Assembly: GCA_026770585.1 (NCBI GenBank)
Contig: MU646449.1
Coordinates: 256,811-297,016, forward strand
Origin: Baffinella frigidus
Lineage: Eukaryota > Cryptophyceae > Cryptomonadales > Baffinellaceae
Length of the DNA stretch: 40,206 nt
Direction of reading: 5' to 3'
Positions within the stretch are counted from its first letter, which is position 1. Every line of letters begins with the position of its first letter. Below the pieces are notes generated by a model. That model was not told where the DNA came from. It saw nothing but the letters and a program-made list of their open reading frames with translations, and searched no databases. Made by a program: the position numbers and the translations under genes. Shown in pieces: positions 1 through 7,419 of this stretch.

Positions 1-297
1 AGAAGTTCTCGTGTCAAACTGGGAAATTTTTCGACCTTGTGGGACATCTGTCAAAATCGGGTTTTGGATTACATGTCTTTGGTGTCTCCGCCATATTTTT
101 TTAAAACCCCCCTCGCTTTTTAACAGGTATGAAAGTGTTCCGTAACTCGAAAACTAGACCGAGTTTGGTGATTTCCCCACACTTTGAAAAGTGTCCCATC
201 GGTCATTGTCAACATGTCTATTATCCACCGTTATCCAAACCGTTTGGAGATTAACTAGCTCTAATATTGGCAGAATGTCTATTATCCACGACAAGTC

Positions 298-342
298 AAA
301 CAGTCTGCATCGGACCCAAACAGTCTGTATCTGACCCAAACA
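298..342. repeat. Cluster of three AAACAGTCTG motifs
   Basis: Three copies of (C)AAACAGTCTG(T/C) are spaced about 21 bp apart, the last two inside CTGACCCAAACAGTCTGT-like units. The stretch GTCTGTATCTGACCCAAACA recurs exactly at about 2244-2263. Related clusters lie at 13,657-13,720 and 32,828-32,926. Confidence 0.8.
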
Positions 343-852
343 GTCTGTTTGCATGTTTTCAAGATCATTCTCCCCACTCTCGATTTTTTTCTACCAAACC
401 ACAAACGTGACACGCTTTGCTTGAACAGGTTCCCAGCCCACCACAGCCCATCCCCAGCCCGTCCTCTGCCAATAGACCCACGTGGCCTGGACCTGTTCAT
501 TCCCACAGTTGTAACCACACATACTTGAACAGGTCATGCCATTTGCAATGTTGGGGTATTTTTACGCGCAAGATTGGGGGATAATCCTCCCCAACTTCGT
601 TCGATGTCGTGGCTTTATTTTGACACAGAAGAAACCCAATCGTTTTTCTCTACAAACCAGTACCACGCACACGCTTCAGTCGAACAGGTTGTGAACCCAA
701 CCCTTAAAATGTGACCACTTTAAGCATGTACACTTTAAGCAGTGTCCACATACGACCAATTCTCGTTACAACCGGTTGCGAACAAGTGACTGCGTGGTAC
801 ATCATGAGTGGTGGGGTGTTGTACTAACCGTTCCCCGTAAACGCAGGTGTTC

Positions 853-860
853 TATAAAAG
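853..860 (+). promoter_or_regulatory. TATA box of the first gene (TATAAAAG)
   Basis: TATAAAAGACACG followed by GTTTGACA lies 84 bp before the ATG at 937. The same extended sequence precedes the ankyrin gene at 33,942. This argues against the in-frame GTG at 847 as the start, because the TATA box would then lie inside the coding region. Confidence 0.6.
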
Positions 861-936
861 ACACGTGTTTGACACCGATCGACTCCTCAATACAAGCTCT
901 CGTCTCTACCTGCAAGAAACAAGAACTTCTCGGGTT

Positions 937-1776
937 ATGGCCTACTACGGCGACGAAAGTCAGAGCAACGAGTCCGTCATGAACCAGGCGGAAGACATCC
1001 TACCCGACACCCACTTCGACACCCCTTCCGAGACCCACGGTATCAATGCGGTCGACGGGGCTCTCAAGTTCTTCAAGCAATACGGTGGTGACAGCAACTG
1101 CAACTTCGACCTTATGTCCGACGACCCCAACAACTTGAACGTCGGCTTTACGCTCGACGACCCCGTCCCCCTTCCGTATTACAGCTCTAACAGCCCGGTG
1201 CCCACTTCCAACAAACCGGCACCCAATTCCTTCTCCTGTGAGTACATCAACCACTACAACGGGCTCATGGGAGACCTTGGTCTTGCGAGTGAGACTTTCG
1301 CGGTACCGTCTGTCTCACCGCCTTTCTCGACGTCGCAGCTCTCCCCGGCGCCGCCTTCCGTTCCAAAGACTACGTTCGGCATCGCCCCCAAGCACCGGGC
1401 CAAACCTCCTTCCAAGTCTACGGCGTACCGTTTGAAAGCCAACGGCCCCGCGCACTGGAACGGTGGGAAGGCTCCCACGTGGGCCAAGTGGGCTATCTAC
1501 GGCAATGGGGCAGGCCCGTGGTACTTCACCTCCGACAACGACATCCACCGCGACCAGTTGGCGGTGGTGCGGGCACGGGCGGAGCACATGTGGCCATACA
1601 TAGAGGCCAGCACCACCTACAAGGTTACCAAGGTGTGGCCTGACAAGACCGAGGAGATGATCGTCGCCCGTGTGCTCAAGGAATACGTGGCGTGGCGTTC
1701 GCACCAGCTCCAGCGGTACACCAAGGCCAACGCCGACGCGGCGTACGCTGTCCTCGAAGTAGTCGAGGAACCGTAG
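937..1776 (+). CDS. Hypothetical protein, paralogue of the 2457-3134 product; Pro-rich N-terminus, Trp-rich C-terminal domain
   Basis: 279 aa from the ATG at 937, which follows a TATA box at 853. Residues 1-160 are acidic, Ser/Pro-rich and low in complexity, so probably disordered. Residues 165-279 look folded and contain several Trp residues, a YG..GPWYFT motif, a following HR pair, and near the end Q.YTKANADAAYAV. The neighbour at 2457 shares the same landmarks (YG, GPW, HR, then T.K.SADTAH). The acidic Pro-rich tail plus a small basic/aromatic C-terminal domain could suit a transcription or DNA-binding factor, but I do not recognise the family. The 3' flank is GT-rich. The gene is real on the strength of the paralogy and the G+C-rich third codon positions. 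Confidence 0.75.
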   Translation: MAYYGDESQSNESVMNQAEDILPDTHFDTPSETHGINAVDGALKFFKQYGGDSNCNFDLMSDDPNNLNVGFTLDDPVPLPYYSSNSPVPTSNKPAPNSFSCEYINHYNGLMGDLGLASETFAVPSVSPPFSTSQLSPAPPSVPKTTFGIAPKHRAKPPSKSTAYRLKANGPAHWNGGKAPTWAKWAIYGNGAGPWYFTSDNDIHRDQLAVVRARAEHMWPYIEASTTYKVTKVWPDKTEEMIVARVLKEYVAWRSHQLQRYTKANADAAYAVLEVVEEP

Positions 1777-2456
1777 GGTCCTGCCTGGTCGGTGGGGGGT
1801 GTGTGTGTGTAGTGGTGTGGTGTTGGTGGTGTACGAGTATGTGGGTTGGTAGAGACCAGGACGTGTGTGGGTCTGTTGTGAGCGGGTCGACTGTGAGTGG
1901 GGTGGATTGGTTGTGAGTGGTGGTGGTTATGTTGAATGAAACCCTTCAAACCAATTATGTCGAATGTGTGACCGGTCAAGAGGTCCTATACAGGTCCTAG
2001 GACCCTACCGTAGGACGTGTCAGACTTTACGCCTTCGGTTGGGACGTGTGAGGTTTATGTGTCGGTCTATGGATACACGACACACCGTAAGTACTTGCCC
2101 GAATTTTGAGACCATGCCCAAAACGCGTGATACCACGGGTTGTAAAACCATTACCAATAAGTCGATTGTCGGTAGGTCGATTGTCAGCATTGTCAGCAGG
2201 TCATACAGTCTGTACATGCTGACGATGTCAGCAGGTCATACAGTCTGTATCTGACCCAAACAGTCTGTTTGCATTCAGAGGAGGGTTCATTAAGGCTAGC
2301 CTCCCTGTTCTCGAATTTTCTTTACCAAACCAAAAACGTGGCACGTTTCGCTTGAACAACAGTTTACTATCCCTCACCCCCCCCCCCAACCGATCGAGTC
2401 TATTTTTATCACGGCGGTTACAAGATAACCCAATCATAGGACAACTCTGAATTCGA
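1777..2456. other. GT-rich 3' flank and duplicated upstream region between the two paralogues
   Basis: 1785-1925 is GT-rich, like the longer tract after the second paralogue. 2191-2272 carries repeats of TGTCAGCAGGTCATACAGTCTGT and AAACAGTCTGT. 2280-2355 resembles 355-430 (CTTTACCAAACC, AACGTGGCACG, GCTTGAACA). The whole block therefore appears to be a diverged copy of the region upstream of the first paralogue. No gene is seen. Confidence 0.6.
2191..2272. repeat. Direct repeats with TACAGTCTGT / AAACAGTCTGT
   Basis: The 23-bp unit starting TGTCAGCAGGTCATACAGTC occurs at 2191 and again at 2227. It is followed by CTGACCCAAACAGTCTGTTTGCAT, which also occurs at about 320-350. Confidence 0.8.
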
Positions 2457-3134
2457 ATGTCTGGAGGGTTTGAGACGTCGTTCTCCGCCGTCGGTGACGG
2501 TGGTGGTCTTTTCGGAGATGACACCGTGCCACCTGACGAGCCCGGATGCTTCAACTTCGACTGCAACCACTCGTACTACGACACCCTCGTGCCACCGCCA
2601 CCGCCACCGCCACCGCCACCGCCACCGCCACCGCCACAGACCGAGTCTGCATACGGCGACCTCCCCCCCTACACCGACGTCTTCGAGTCGTACGGTGGAC
2701 AAGACGTGTACATGAACACGTACACCGTCAAACCTCCCATCGACACCGGCGCCTCCGCCAAACACACTCCCATGGCCTCGATCAAGGTCAAGCTACCGCG
2801 CAACGGGGCGATCAAGGCGTGGACAAAGCTGGAGACGTACGGAACACGGTACGGTATCAAGGTCGGTCCGTGGATCTACACGGAAGGTGGTACATCCCTC
2901 CACAGGAAAGACGAGCACACGAGACAGCAGAAGCTGGTCCGCGAACAGGCGGTTCAGATCGCAGCATTTCGCAAGGCGGATGGCGACTTCCGGAACTCCA
3001 CAGACTACAAAATTTTCATCCGGTGGTTCACTAACACGCACAACACGTGGTACCACACGAAGAAGACTTCCGCAGACACGGCACACAAACTGGCCGCTAT
3101 CGCGAGGGGTTGGAAGGTTTTGAGGCAGGCGTAG
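2457..3134 (+). CDS. Hypothetical protein, polyproline-containing paralogue of the 937-1776 product
   Basis: 225 aa. The N-terminal 40 residues are acidic and Gly-rich. A run of about 15 prolines (residues about 44-60) is encoded by (CCGCCA)n, a microsatellite inside the gene. The C-terminal part (about residues 115-225) is basic and aromatic and shares with the upstream paralogue the order: K.W, YG, GPW(I/Y), HR, and a helical end with T.K.SADTAHKLA. The two genes plus their upstream repeats look like a tandem duplication that has diverged in the disordered part and kept the C-terminal domain. Histidine-arginine-rich frames over the microsatellite are shadows. A poly(A) signal follows at 3298 after a long GT-rich 3' flank. 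Function unknown. Confidence 0.8.
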   Translation: MSGGFETSFSAVGDGGGLFGDDTVPPDEPGCFNFDCNHSYYDTLVPPPPPPPPPPPPPPPQTESAYGDLPPYTDVFESYGGQDVYMNTYTVKPPIDTGASAKHTPMASIKVKLPRNGAIKAWTKLETYGTRYGIKVGPWIYTEGGTSLHRKDEHTRQQKLVREQAVQIAAFRKADGDFRNSTDYKIFIRWFTNTHNTWYHTKKTSADTAHKLAAIARGWKVLRQA

Positions 3135-3139
3135 AGGGT

Positions 3140-3292
3140 GTGTGAGTGGGCGTGTGAGTGGGTGTGGGTGTGTGAGTGGGTGTGGGTATGTGAGTGGGTG
3201 TGTGAGTGGGTGTGTGAGTGGGTGTGGGTGTGGGTGTGTGAGCGGGTGTGTGTGGGTATGTGAGCGGGTGTGTGTGGGTGTGTGTGGATATG
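3140..3292. repeat. GT-rich simple repeat (GTGTGAGTGG / GTGTGGGT)
   Basis: About 150 bp built almost only from GTGTGAGTGG, GTGTGGGT and GTGTGAGCGG units. It lies between the stop codon at 3134 and the AATAAA at 3301 and so is probably transcribed as the 3' UTR. It reads as CV/SG or HTPT peptides in the frames, which I do not consider coding. Confidence 0.9.
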
Positions 3293-3297
3293 AGGCT

Positions 3298-3306
3298 TTT
3301 AATAAA
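3298..3306. terminator. Poly(A) signal TTTAATAAA
   Basis: TTTAATAAAGAC lies 164 bp after the stop of the 2457-3134 gene. The reverse strand reads TTTATTAAA and could also serve the minus-strand gene ending at 3324. The same TTTAATAAAGAC follows the gene region ending at 33,785. Confidence 0.55.
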
Positions 3307-3323
3307 GACTCTGCACAATTTGG

Positions 3324-3620
3324 TCACTTAAAAATGGATACGTCGAGTGTGTCGTGTAGGTCGTGTACCAACGGTCTGTATTGTGTGTGTATCCTTGTGG
3401 CAATGCCCATAATGGGTGTTTTTGATTGTTGGCTAGCAGGGGTGTCGGTGACGTTGCCACTCGTGGCCGAGATCGTGATGTATTCTCTGAACAGACCAGA
3501 GACCCCGTTTAGCATAAACATCGTCGCAGCATGGATTAGGACGGTGAAGAGGAACAGGAAACAGGTTGTGTGTGAGTCCAACGGTTCCACGTGTATCGGG
3601 CCCGTCATTCTAAGCGGTAA
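3324..3620 (-). CDS. Small predicted membrane protein
   Basis: About 98 aa if it starts at the ATG complementary to 3618-3620; the same frame stays open to an ATG at 3701 (125 aa). One strong hydrophobic segment is seen (CFLFLFTVLIHAATMFML). I prefer this strand because a reverse TATAAA (3663-3668) sits 43 bp upstream of the 3620 start, matching the TATA-to-ATG spacing of neighbours, and a TTTATTAAA signal lies just after the stop. The opposite strand also has an open frame (ATG 3334 to 3636, 100 aa, also hydrophobic) but no TATA box at a fitting distance. The two cannot be told apart with certainty. No family recognised. Confidence 0.4.
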   Translation of the reverse strand, partial: LPLRMTGPIHVEPLDSHTTCFLFLFTVLIHAATMFMLNGVSGLFREYITISATSGNVTDTPASQQSKTPIMGIATRIHTQYRPLVHDLHDTLDVSIFK

Positions 3621-3662
3621 CATGGACCAGGCATAGATGGTGATTATATAGGACAGTGTTAC

Positions 3663-3668
3663 TTTATA
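3663..3668 (-). promoter_or_regulatory. TATA box (minus strand)
   Basis: TATAAA on the minus strand, 43 bp upstream of the proposed start at 3620. It would make the 3324-3620 gene divergent from the gene at 3830. Confidence 0.4.
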
Positions 3669-3799
3669 ACAGGGCGTGATTGCAGACCAACCAGTGTCCA
3701 TCGGTCGGAATTGGAACGGGACGGGTTGGTTGGGTTAGTCCAAAACACTTCCAGATGTGTACAGACAAACCGTTGTTGGACATGACCCTGGCTAAAACC

Positions 3800-3805
3800 T
3801 ATAAA
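3800..3805 (+). promoter_or_regulatory. TATA box of the 3830 gene (TATAAACC)
   Basis: TATAAACC lies 30 bp before the ATG at 3830. TATAAACA precedes the ATG at 5144 by 34 bp, and TATATATAAACCC precedes the start at 25,624, so the spacing is consistent. Confidence 0.5.
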
Positions 3806-3829
3806 CCGATCCTGTTGTGTATCGGGAAG

Positions 3830-4999
3830 ATGTCTGCGTTGATGGTGTTCCAATATACGGCGTCTTTCATCCTTTTCCAGACGGAACGCTATGCCGTTAT
3901 AGGTGCATTGCTGTACATAGACAGGTGGCTAAAATACGAATACATCATAGACACCAACGCGGTTGTCTGTGTTGTTGTTGCGTCACTGTTAGTTCACGAA
4001 ATGCGAGACGCAGGGGTTCAAGAGCGTATACATCACCCGCGCGCCCACGATGTTGTCCTCACCGCGCTTGTAGTGTGCAACATGATTGTACTCGCGTTTG
4101 GAGAAAGCTTCCACGGCTCCACCCCCAATGGGTTTGAAGAAATCGCCTGGCATTGGAAACGTTCACACACCGGTCCGCTTTTATGGCTGTTGGGTATATG
4201 CGGGATTCTGGTCATGTTGAGCACCTGTGCAATGCCTACTAGCTCACAAGACGCGTCGCTGAACAACATACGCGTTACAGTGTTCACTCTACTCTGTCTA
4301 TCGTGGTTTTTCTCTGTCAATCATATGAATTTGACATACACCACAGTGGCCCCGTTCACACCGTGCGTTCTACGGTTCAGCAGTGTTCTCTTTCTCCCTT
4401 CGCTGCTGTGGGCATTCGTCGGAACGGTCATGCTGACCGCCGGCCTAACCGCTACAAACCTAAGAATCGGTCGAGAACGGGGTCCATCTTCAGATGATTG
4501 CCACACCAACCGAGACAAACTTGATAGACCGGTCGAAACGCGGGGAATCGGGGTGAATTGCAGTAGATCGCGGTCTCCGAACACCCCACTCGAGAATCGC
4601 CAGTCAAGACCCGTTGCAGTTGGGAATTCGAGACGCAACTCGCCACTCCCACCACCCGAATCAAACGCGCAACCCAGGGCTGGCAACGGTTACGGGGTTG
4701 GTACCGGGACCGGTGGTTTTCACGTCGGGTTTCACACCACACCCAGTTTACGCACCGGAATCTCCAAAAGTTCCCCCGAACACACTCCAGGTGAGCATTT
4801 TATCCGAGTCCCGGTACCAGTGGAACAGGTTCAACAACAGACCTATCAAGTCCGCTGCGAATCTAGATCCGAACACCCCGTTGATTTTGTAATGTCTCCA
4901 ACCACAGCGACAAACGCAGCGCTCGGTATCTCTGGTATGAATGCAGGATTCGACTACAATTCGCTGTTCGAACAGGCGTCTCTTGACCACGTGGCGTAA
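3830..4999 (+). CDS. Multi-pass membrane protein with a long disordered C-terminal tail
   Basis: 389 aa from the ATG at 3830; in-frame ATGs at 3782 and 3755 are possible but place the TATA box (3800) inside the gene. About five to six hydrophobic segments lie in the first 215 residues: the N-terminus, NAVVCVVVASLLV, VVLTALVVCNMIVLAF, LLWLLGICGILVML, IRVTVFTLLCLSWFF, and a pair around VLRFSSVLFLPSLLWAF. A 'FTPCVLRF' motif precedes the last pair. The rest is Ser/Pro/Gly/Arg-rich and probably cytosolic or intravirion, ending ..FDYNSLFEQASLDHVA. The membrane part reminds me of uncharacterised multi-TM proteins of algal giant viruses, but I cannot name a family. It sits head-to-tail with another membrane-protein gene (5144). 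Confidence 0.75.
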   Translation: MSALMVFQYTASFILFQTERYAVIGALLYIDRWLKYEYIIDTNAVVCVVVASLLVHEMRDAGVQERIHHPRAHDVVLTALVVCNMIVLAFGESFHGSTPNGFEEIAWHWKRSHTGPLLWLLGICGILVMLSTCAMPTSSQDASLNNIRVTVFTLLCLSWFFSVNHMNLTYTTVAPFTPCVLRFSSVLFLPSLLWAFVGTVMLTAGLTATNLRIGRERGPSSDDCHTNRDKLDRPVETRGIGVNCSRSRSPNTPLENRQSRPVAVGNSRRNSPLPPPESNAQPRAGNGYGVGTGTGGFHVGFHTTPSLRTGISKSSPEHTPGEHFIRVPVPVEQVQQQTYQVRCESRSEHPVDFVMSPTTATNAALGISGMNAGFDYNSLFEQASLDHVA

Positions 5000-5109
5000 A
5001 CCATGTACCACACGCGCATGTGCTCCAATACCATTCAGAGAACGAGCGTTTATATGTGACGAACCGGAGGTCTGATAGAGTGTATTCTGTGATAACACGA
5101 ATTGGATGT

Positions 5110-5115
5110 ATAAAC
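5110..5115 (+). promoter_or_regulatory. TATA box of the 5144 gene
   Basis: TATAAACA lies 34 bp upstream of the ATG at 5144. Confidence 0.55.
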
Positions 5116-5143
5116 ACAGAACATACGGACACCACGCAGCAAA

Positions 5144-5943
5144 ATGCCACAGAAATCTAGTGGGATCCAGACACACAGAAGCGGGGTGGTTGGTTGTGCC
5201 ATGAGAATGTTGAACCTTGCATTTGACGACAAAAGATGGACGTCAGTCTGCATCGGAGTGTGGCTGTTGATCTGCGTCGTCGGTTTCGGTTGGTTGGGGA
5301 TTTTTGAAAGCGAATACATGAGATTCGGACCGTCTTCTACTCTTACGTATATGGGTTTACACATTGATACAGCCCCACGGTACGCTTTCGTTGTTGTTTT
5401 TGTGGTCGTTTCTACTGCTGTCAATGACTTCAGTTCAGATGCTTTGTCCCCCTGGTTGCAAAATACGGTGCTTGATCACAAAAGCAAGGTTCTACCGTAC
5501 CGAAAATCCACGGTTCTAGGCATCGCACAATTCTGGAGCTTCTACTGCGGTTCGTCCCAAACAACCCACCGCCTCCCATACTAGAACCTAAAACCACTGC
5601 CTCGTATCTCTCACTAACCATAGGCGACGTAAACCATTGGCTGACAATCCCATTTTCACGTACAGGTGTGATGAGTGTGGCCAGCATCTCTTTAATCTTC
5701 GCCCAGTTCGATCTGATCCTGATCCGTCTCGTTGTAGACCTTTGTGTCAACAATTATACAGTAACCCGGTATATGAAATTCAAGGTTCACGACCCAGACC
5801 GATACCATCAAGAGTTTTTCAATGAAGACGAACTAGACCTGCTGGACAGCACGGAAACAGAAATGGAAACCAAAACGGGACTGGATCAATCGTGCCCGGT
5901 CAAAACGGACCACCCGGTATCGTCGGCTACATACATTGTGTAA
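5144..5943 (+). CDS. Conserved giant-virus-type membrane protein, apparently split by a spliceosomal intron
   Basis: The N-terminal frame runs 5144-5584, and a second frame (5668-5943) continues the same protein. Exon 1 has two TM segments around a FGPSSTL..MGLHIDT motif and an LSPWLQN..LDHKSKVLPY stretch. Exon 2 has a TM with QFDLILIRLVVDL and ends YTVTRYMKFK plus an acidic tail. This order (GPs, IdT, spW, DhK, Q-D-hydrophobic, yT..Y.k) is one I associate with a membrane-protein family of algal large DNA viruses (from memory). A GT-AG intron, 5550-5665 (116 bp), restores one frame exactly: exon 1 ends with one base of a Gly codon, exon 2 supplies the other two. Alternative: a pseudogene broken by stop and frameshift. 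TTTATTAAA follows at 5983. Confidence 0.75.
5550..5665 (+). other. Predicted GT-AG intron, 116 bp
   Basis: The donor is GCG^GTTCGT and the acceptor TTTTCACGTACAG^GTG. The phase is 1 on both sides, and the in-frame stop at 5582-5584 lies inside. The acceptor has the expected pyrimidine-rich approach; the donor is weak. Confidence 0.6.
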
Positions 5944-5982
5944 CAGGGTCGGTATTGATTGAGGTGTGTGTGTTGAGTACAA

Positions 5983-5991
5983 TTTATTAAA
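5983..5991. terminator. Bidirectional poly(A) signal TTTATTAAA
   Basis: It lies between convergent genes, 40 bp after the stop at 5943 (ATTAAA on plus) and 76 bp after the minus-strand stop at 6067 (AATAAA on minus). The same nonamer lies between the convergent genes at 12.2/12.57 kb. Confidence 0.65.
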
Positions 5992-6066
5992 AACCCGAAC
6001 TGGACCCACCACATTCCACCAGTTCTAGTTATCCTTCGTCTTCGCTGTCAGAGTATCGGTAGCGTT

Positions 6067-7155
6067 CTAAGAAGGCGAACCTTTCGCGATTCGTCTCCAA
6101 TCATGCGCCCCATGGACCCGCCTTGAAGCTAACCCCTTCCCGCGTTGGCGATTCCCCATTGCAAACGCAACGAGGTGCTGACAGCGTTCTTGTAACATGG
6201 TTCGCAGACGTGTACAGAACAACTTAGATGCATGTCGTTGACGCAGGTTGGACGAATGTCCCTTCACTGCCACGTCAGATGCGGTCATGCCGTCCATGTC
6301 CCGAAGGTCCGACACCCCACCGTCGACCAGATACCTTACGACGTCCATATTGTATTCACCGCGAGGAACGGCTGCAGCGATATGTAGTAATGTCTGTCCG
6401 AACCTGTCGGTTGCATGGAGATCGGCGCCGTACTCGACCAAAACCTCGATTGTGCGTATCGCCCCCTTTTTAAAACACTTTACATCCGCCCCATTCGTCT
6501 TCACTGCACACGCAAGTGGGGTCATCCCCATACTGTCTACCGCATTCACGTCCGCGTGGTTCTCTAACAGCAGTCTCACAAACTCGAAGTTCCATTCTTT
6601 ACAGGCGCAGTGAAGTACCGTGGAGTACATGTTTCGAAACCCCGAGGACGTGGGATCTTGAGGCATTTTCGCATTAATGTCAACCCCGTGCTTGATCAAC
6701 GTTAATGCTATGGGGACTCCCGTGTCGTGATAAGACAAACAACTTGTAAATAGACAGTTATGTCTGTATGTGGGTGGCCCACATATAATATTCGGGTCTG
6801 CCCTGTGTTCAAGCAATATGTTCACTATGTCAATGTCTGCATGATCTACTGCTCGATCCAACAGCGTTTCGTCGCGGAACCCGTCTACGGTAATTGTATT
6901 GATGTCCACGGTGCCCGTGTACAGCACATCGCGCAGTGTTGCCACTAGAAGCTGTCTATGGGGTCCTCCTCTCGAGTTCAAGGTATCAACTACGACCGTG
7001 TAGAGTCTTCTGAAATACGGCTCCAATTGGGATACCCAGTACACGTCTTCGTCTTCATCAGACGAATGAGACGAATCATTGTCCGTCACCGTGTCCCCGT
7101 CCTCCTGCAACGAATCATTGCCCATCCATGAGTTCGGACTGTCTGGGTCGCTCAT
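6067..7155 (-). CDS. Ankyrin-repeat protein 1
   Basis: 362 aa from the ATG at 7155; an in-frame ATG at 7179 would lie only 12 bp from the TATA box, so the second Met is preferred. The N-terminus is acidic (SSHSSDEDED). About six ankyrin repeats follow (residues ~95-300), with clear units such as ETLLDRAVDHADIDIVNILL, TVLHCACKEWNFEFVRLLL, MTPLACAVK and QTLLHIAAA. Near the C-terminus is VAFAMGNRQRGKG, the start of a motif shared with the other two ankyrin proteins here. After this point similarity fades, and another frame (down to a stop at 6029) encodes an acidic ending (YRYSDSEDEG), which hints at a late frameshift. Ankyrin proteins of large viruses often bind host proteins; the partner is unknown. 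Confidence 0.85.
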   Translation of the reverse strand: MSDPDSPNSWMGNDSLQEDGDTVTDNDSSHSSDEDEDVYWVSQLEPYFRRLYTVVVDTLNSRGGPHRQLLVATLRDVLYTGTVDINTITVDGFRDETLLDRAVDHADIDIVNILLEHRADPNIICGPPTYRHNCLFTSCLSYHDTGVPIALTLIKHGVDINAKMPQDPTSSGFRNMYSTVLHCACKEWNFEFVRLLLENHADVNAVDSMGMTPLACAVKTNGADVKCFKKGAIRTIEVLVEYGADLHATDRFGQTLLHIAAAVPRGEYNMDVVRYLVDGGVSDLRDMDGMTASDVAVKGHSSNLRQRHASKLFCTRLRTMLQERCQHLVAFAMGNRQRGKGLASRRVHGAHDWRRIAKGSPS

Positions 7156-7190
7156 CGTGTCCAACGATCCATCTCTCATAACAGTGAGGT

Positions 7191-7198
7191 CTTTTATA
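7191..7198 (-). promoter_or_regulatory. TATA box of ankyrin gene 1 (TATAAAAGAC, minus)
   Basis: TATAAAAGAC on the minus strand, 36 bp upstream of the ATG at 7155. The core is the same as at 853 and 33,903. Confidence 0.6.
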
Positions 7199-7278
7199 GT
7201 CTAAAAAGCTGTAGACTCGTCCCCGCAACGAGACCGACGTTGAACGTGAAACAGAAATAGAAATCAAAACGGGACTGG

Positions 7279-7306
7279 TTTAGGGTTTCGGGTTTAGGGT
7301 TTATGG
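7279..7306. repeat. Telomere-like repeat, four TTTAGGG-type units
   Basis: TTTAGGG, TTTCGGG, TTTAGGG, TTTATGG in a row, in the divergent gap between ankyrin gene 1 and the 7420 gene. The same heptamer, as CCCTAAA, is scattered through the host-like right part. Confidence 0.8.
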
Positions 7307-7419
7307 AGTGTAATTGCAACATATATACAGCCTTTAACGGTATTGCACCTAGACCCACTTAGAAAAGGACCCCAATTGTCTCTACCGACACCTACGAGAC
7401 AGGCTTCGCATCGTTCGTA

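Larger units (their letters stand above)
1..936. other. Left non-coding region with repeats upstream of the first gene
   Basis: No convincing protein gene is seen here. It holds three AAACAGTCTG motifs at about 298-342. It also holds a unit of roughly 75 bp (about 355-430: a pyrimidine-rich stretch, ACCAAACCACAAACGTG, then GCTTGAACAGG) that recurs in diverged form at about 600-685 and at about 2280-2355. CTTGAACAGG or CGAACAGG occurs three times (about 420, 525 and 674). The short open frames contain only translated repeats. Confidence 0.6.

Noticed and set aside
2470-3034. Plus frames rich in HRHRHR or TATATAT over 2,590-2,640
   Set aside because: Shadows of the (CCGCCA)n microsatellite encoding polyproline in the chosen frame.
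3334-3636. Plus-strand 100-aa hydrophobic frame overlapping the minus-strand gene at 3324-3620
   Set aside because: It lacks a TATA box at the usual distance and begins just after a poly(A) signal; the minus strand has both signals. Not excluded, only less likely.
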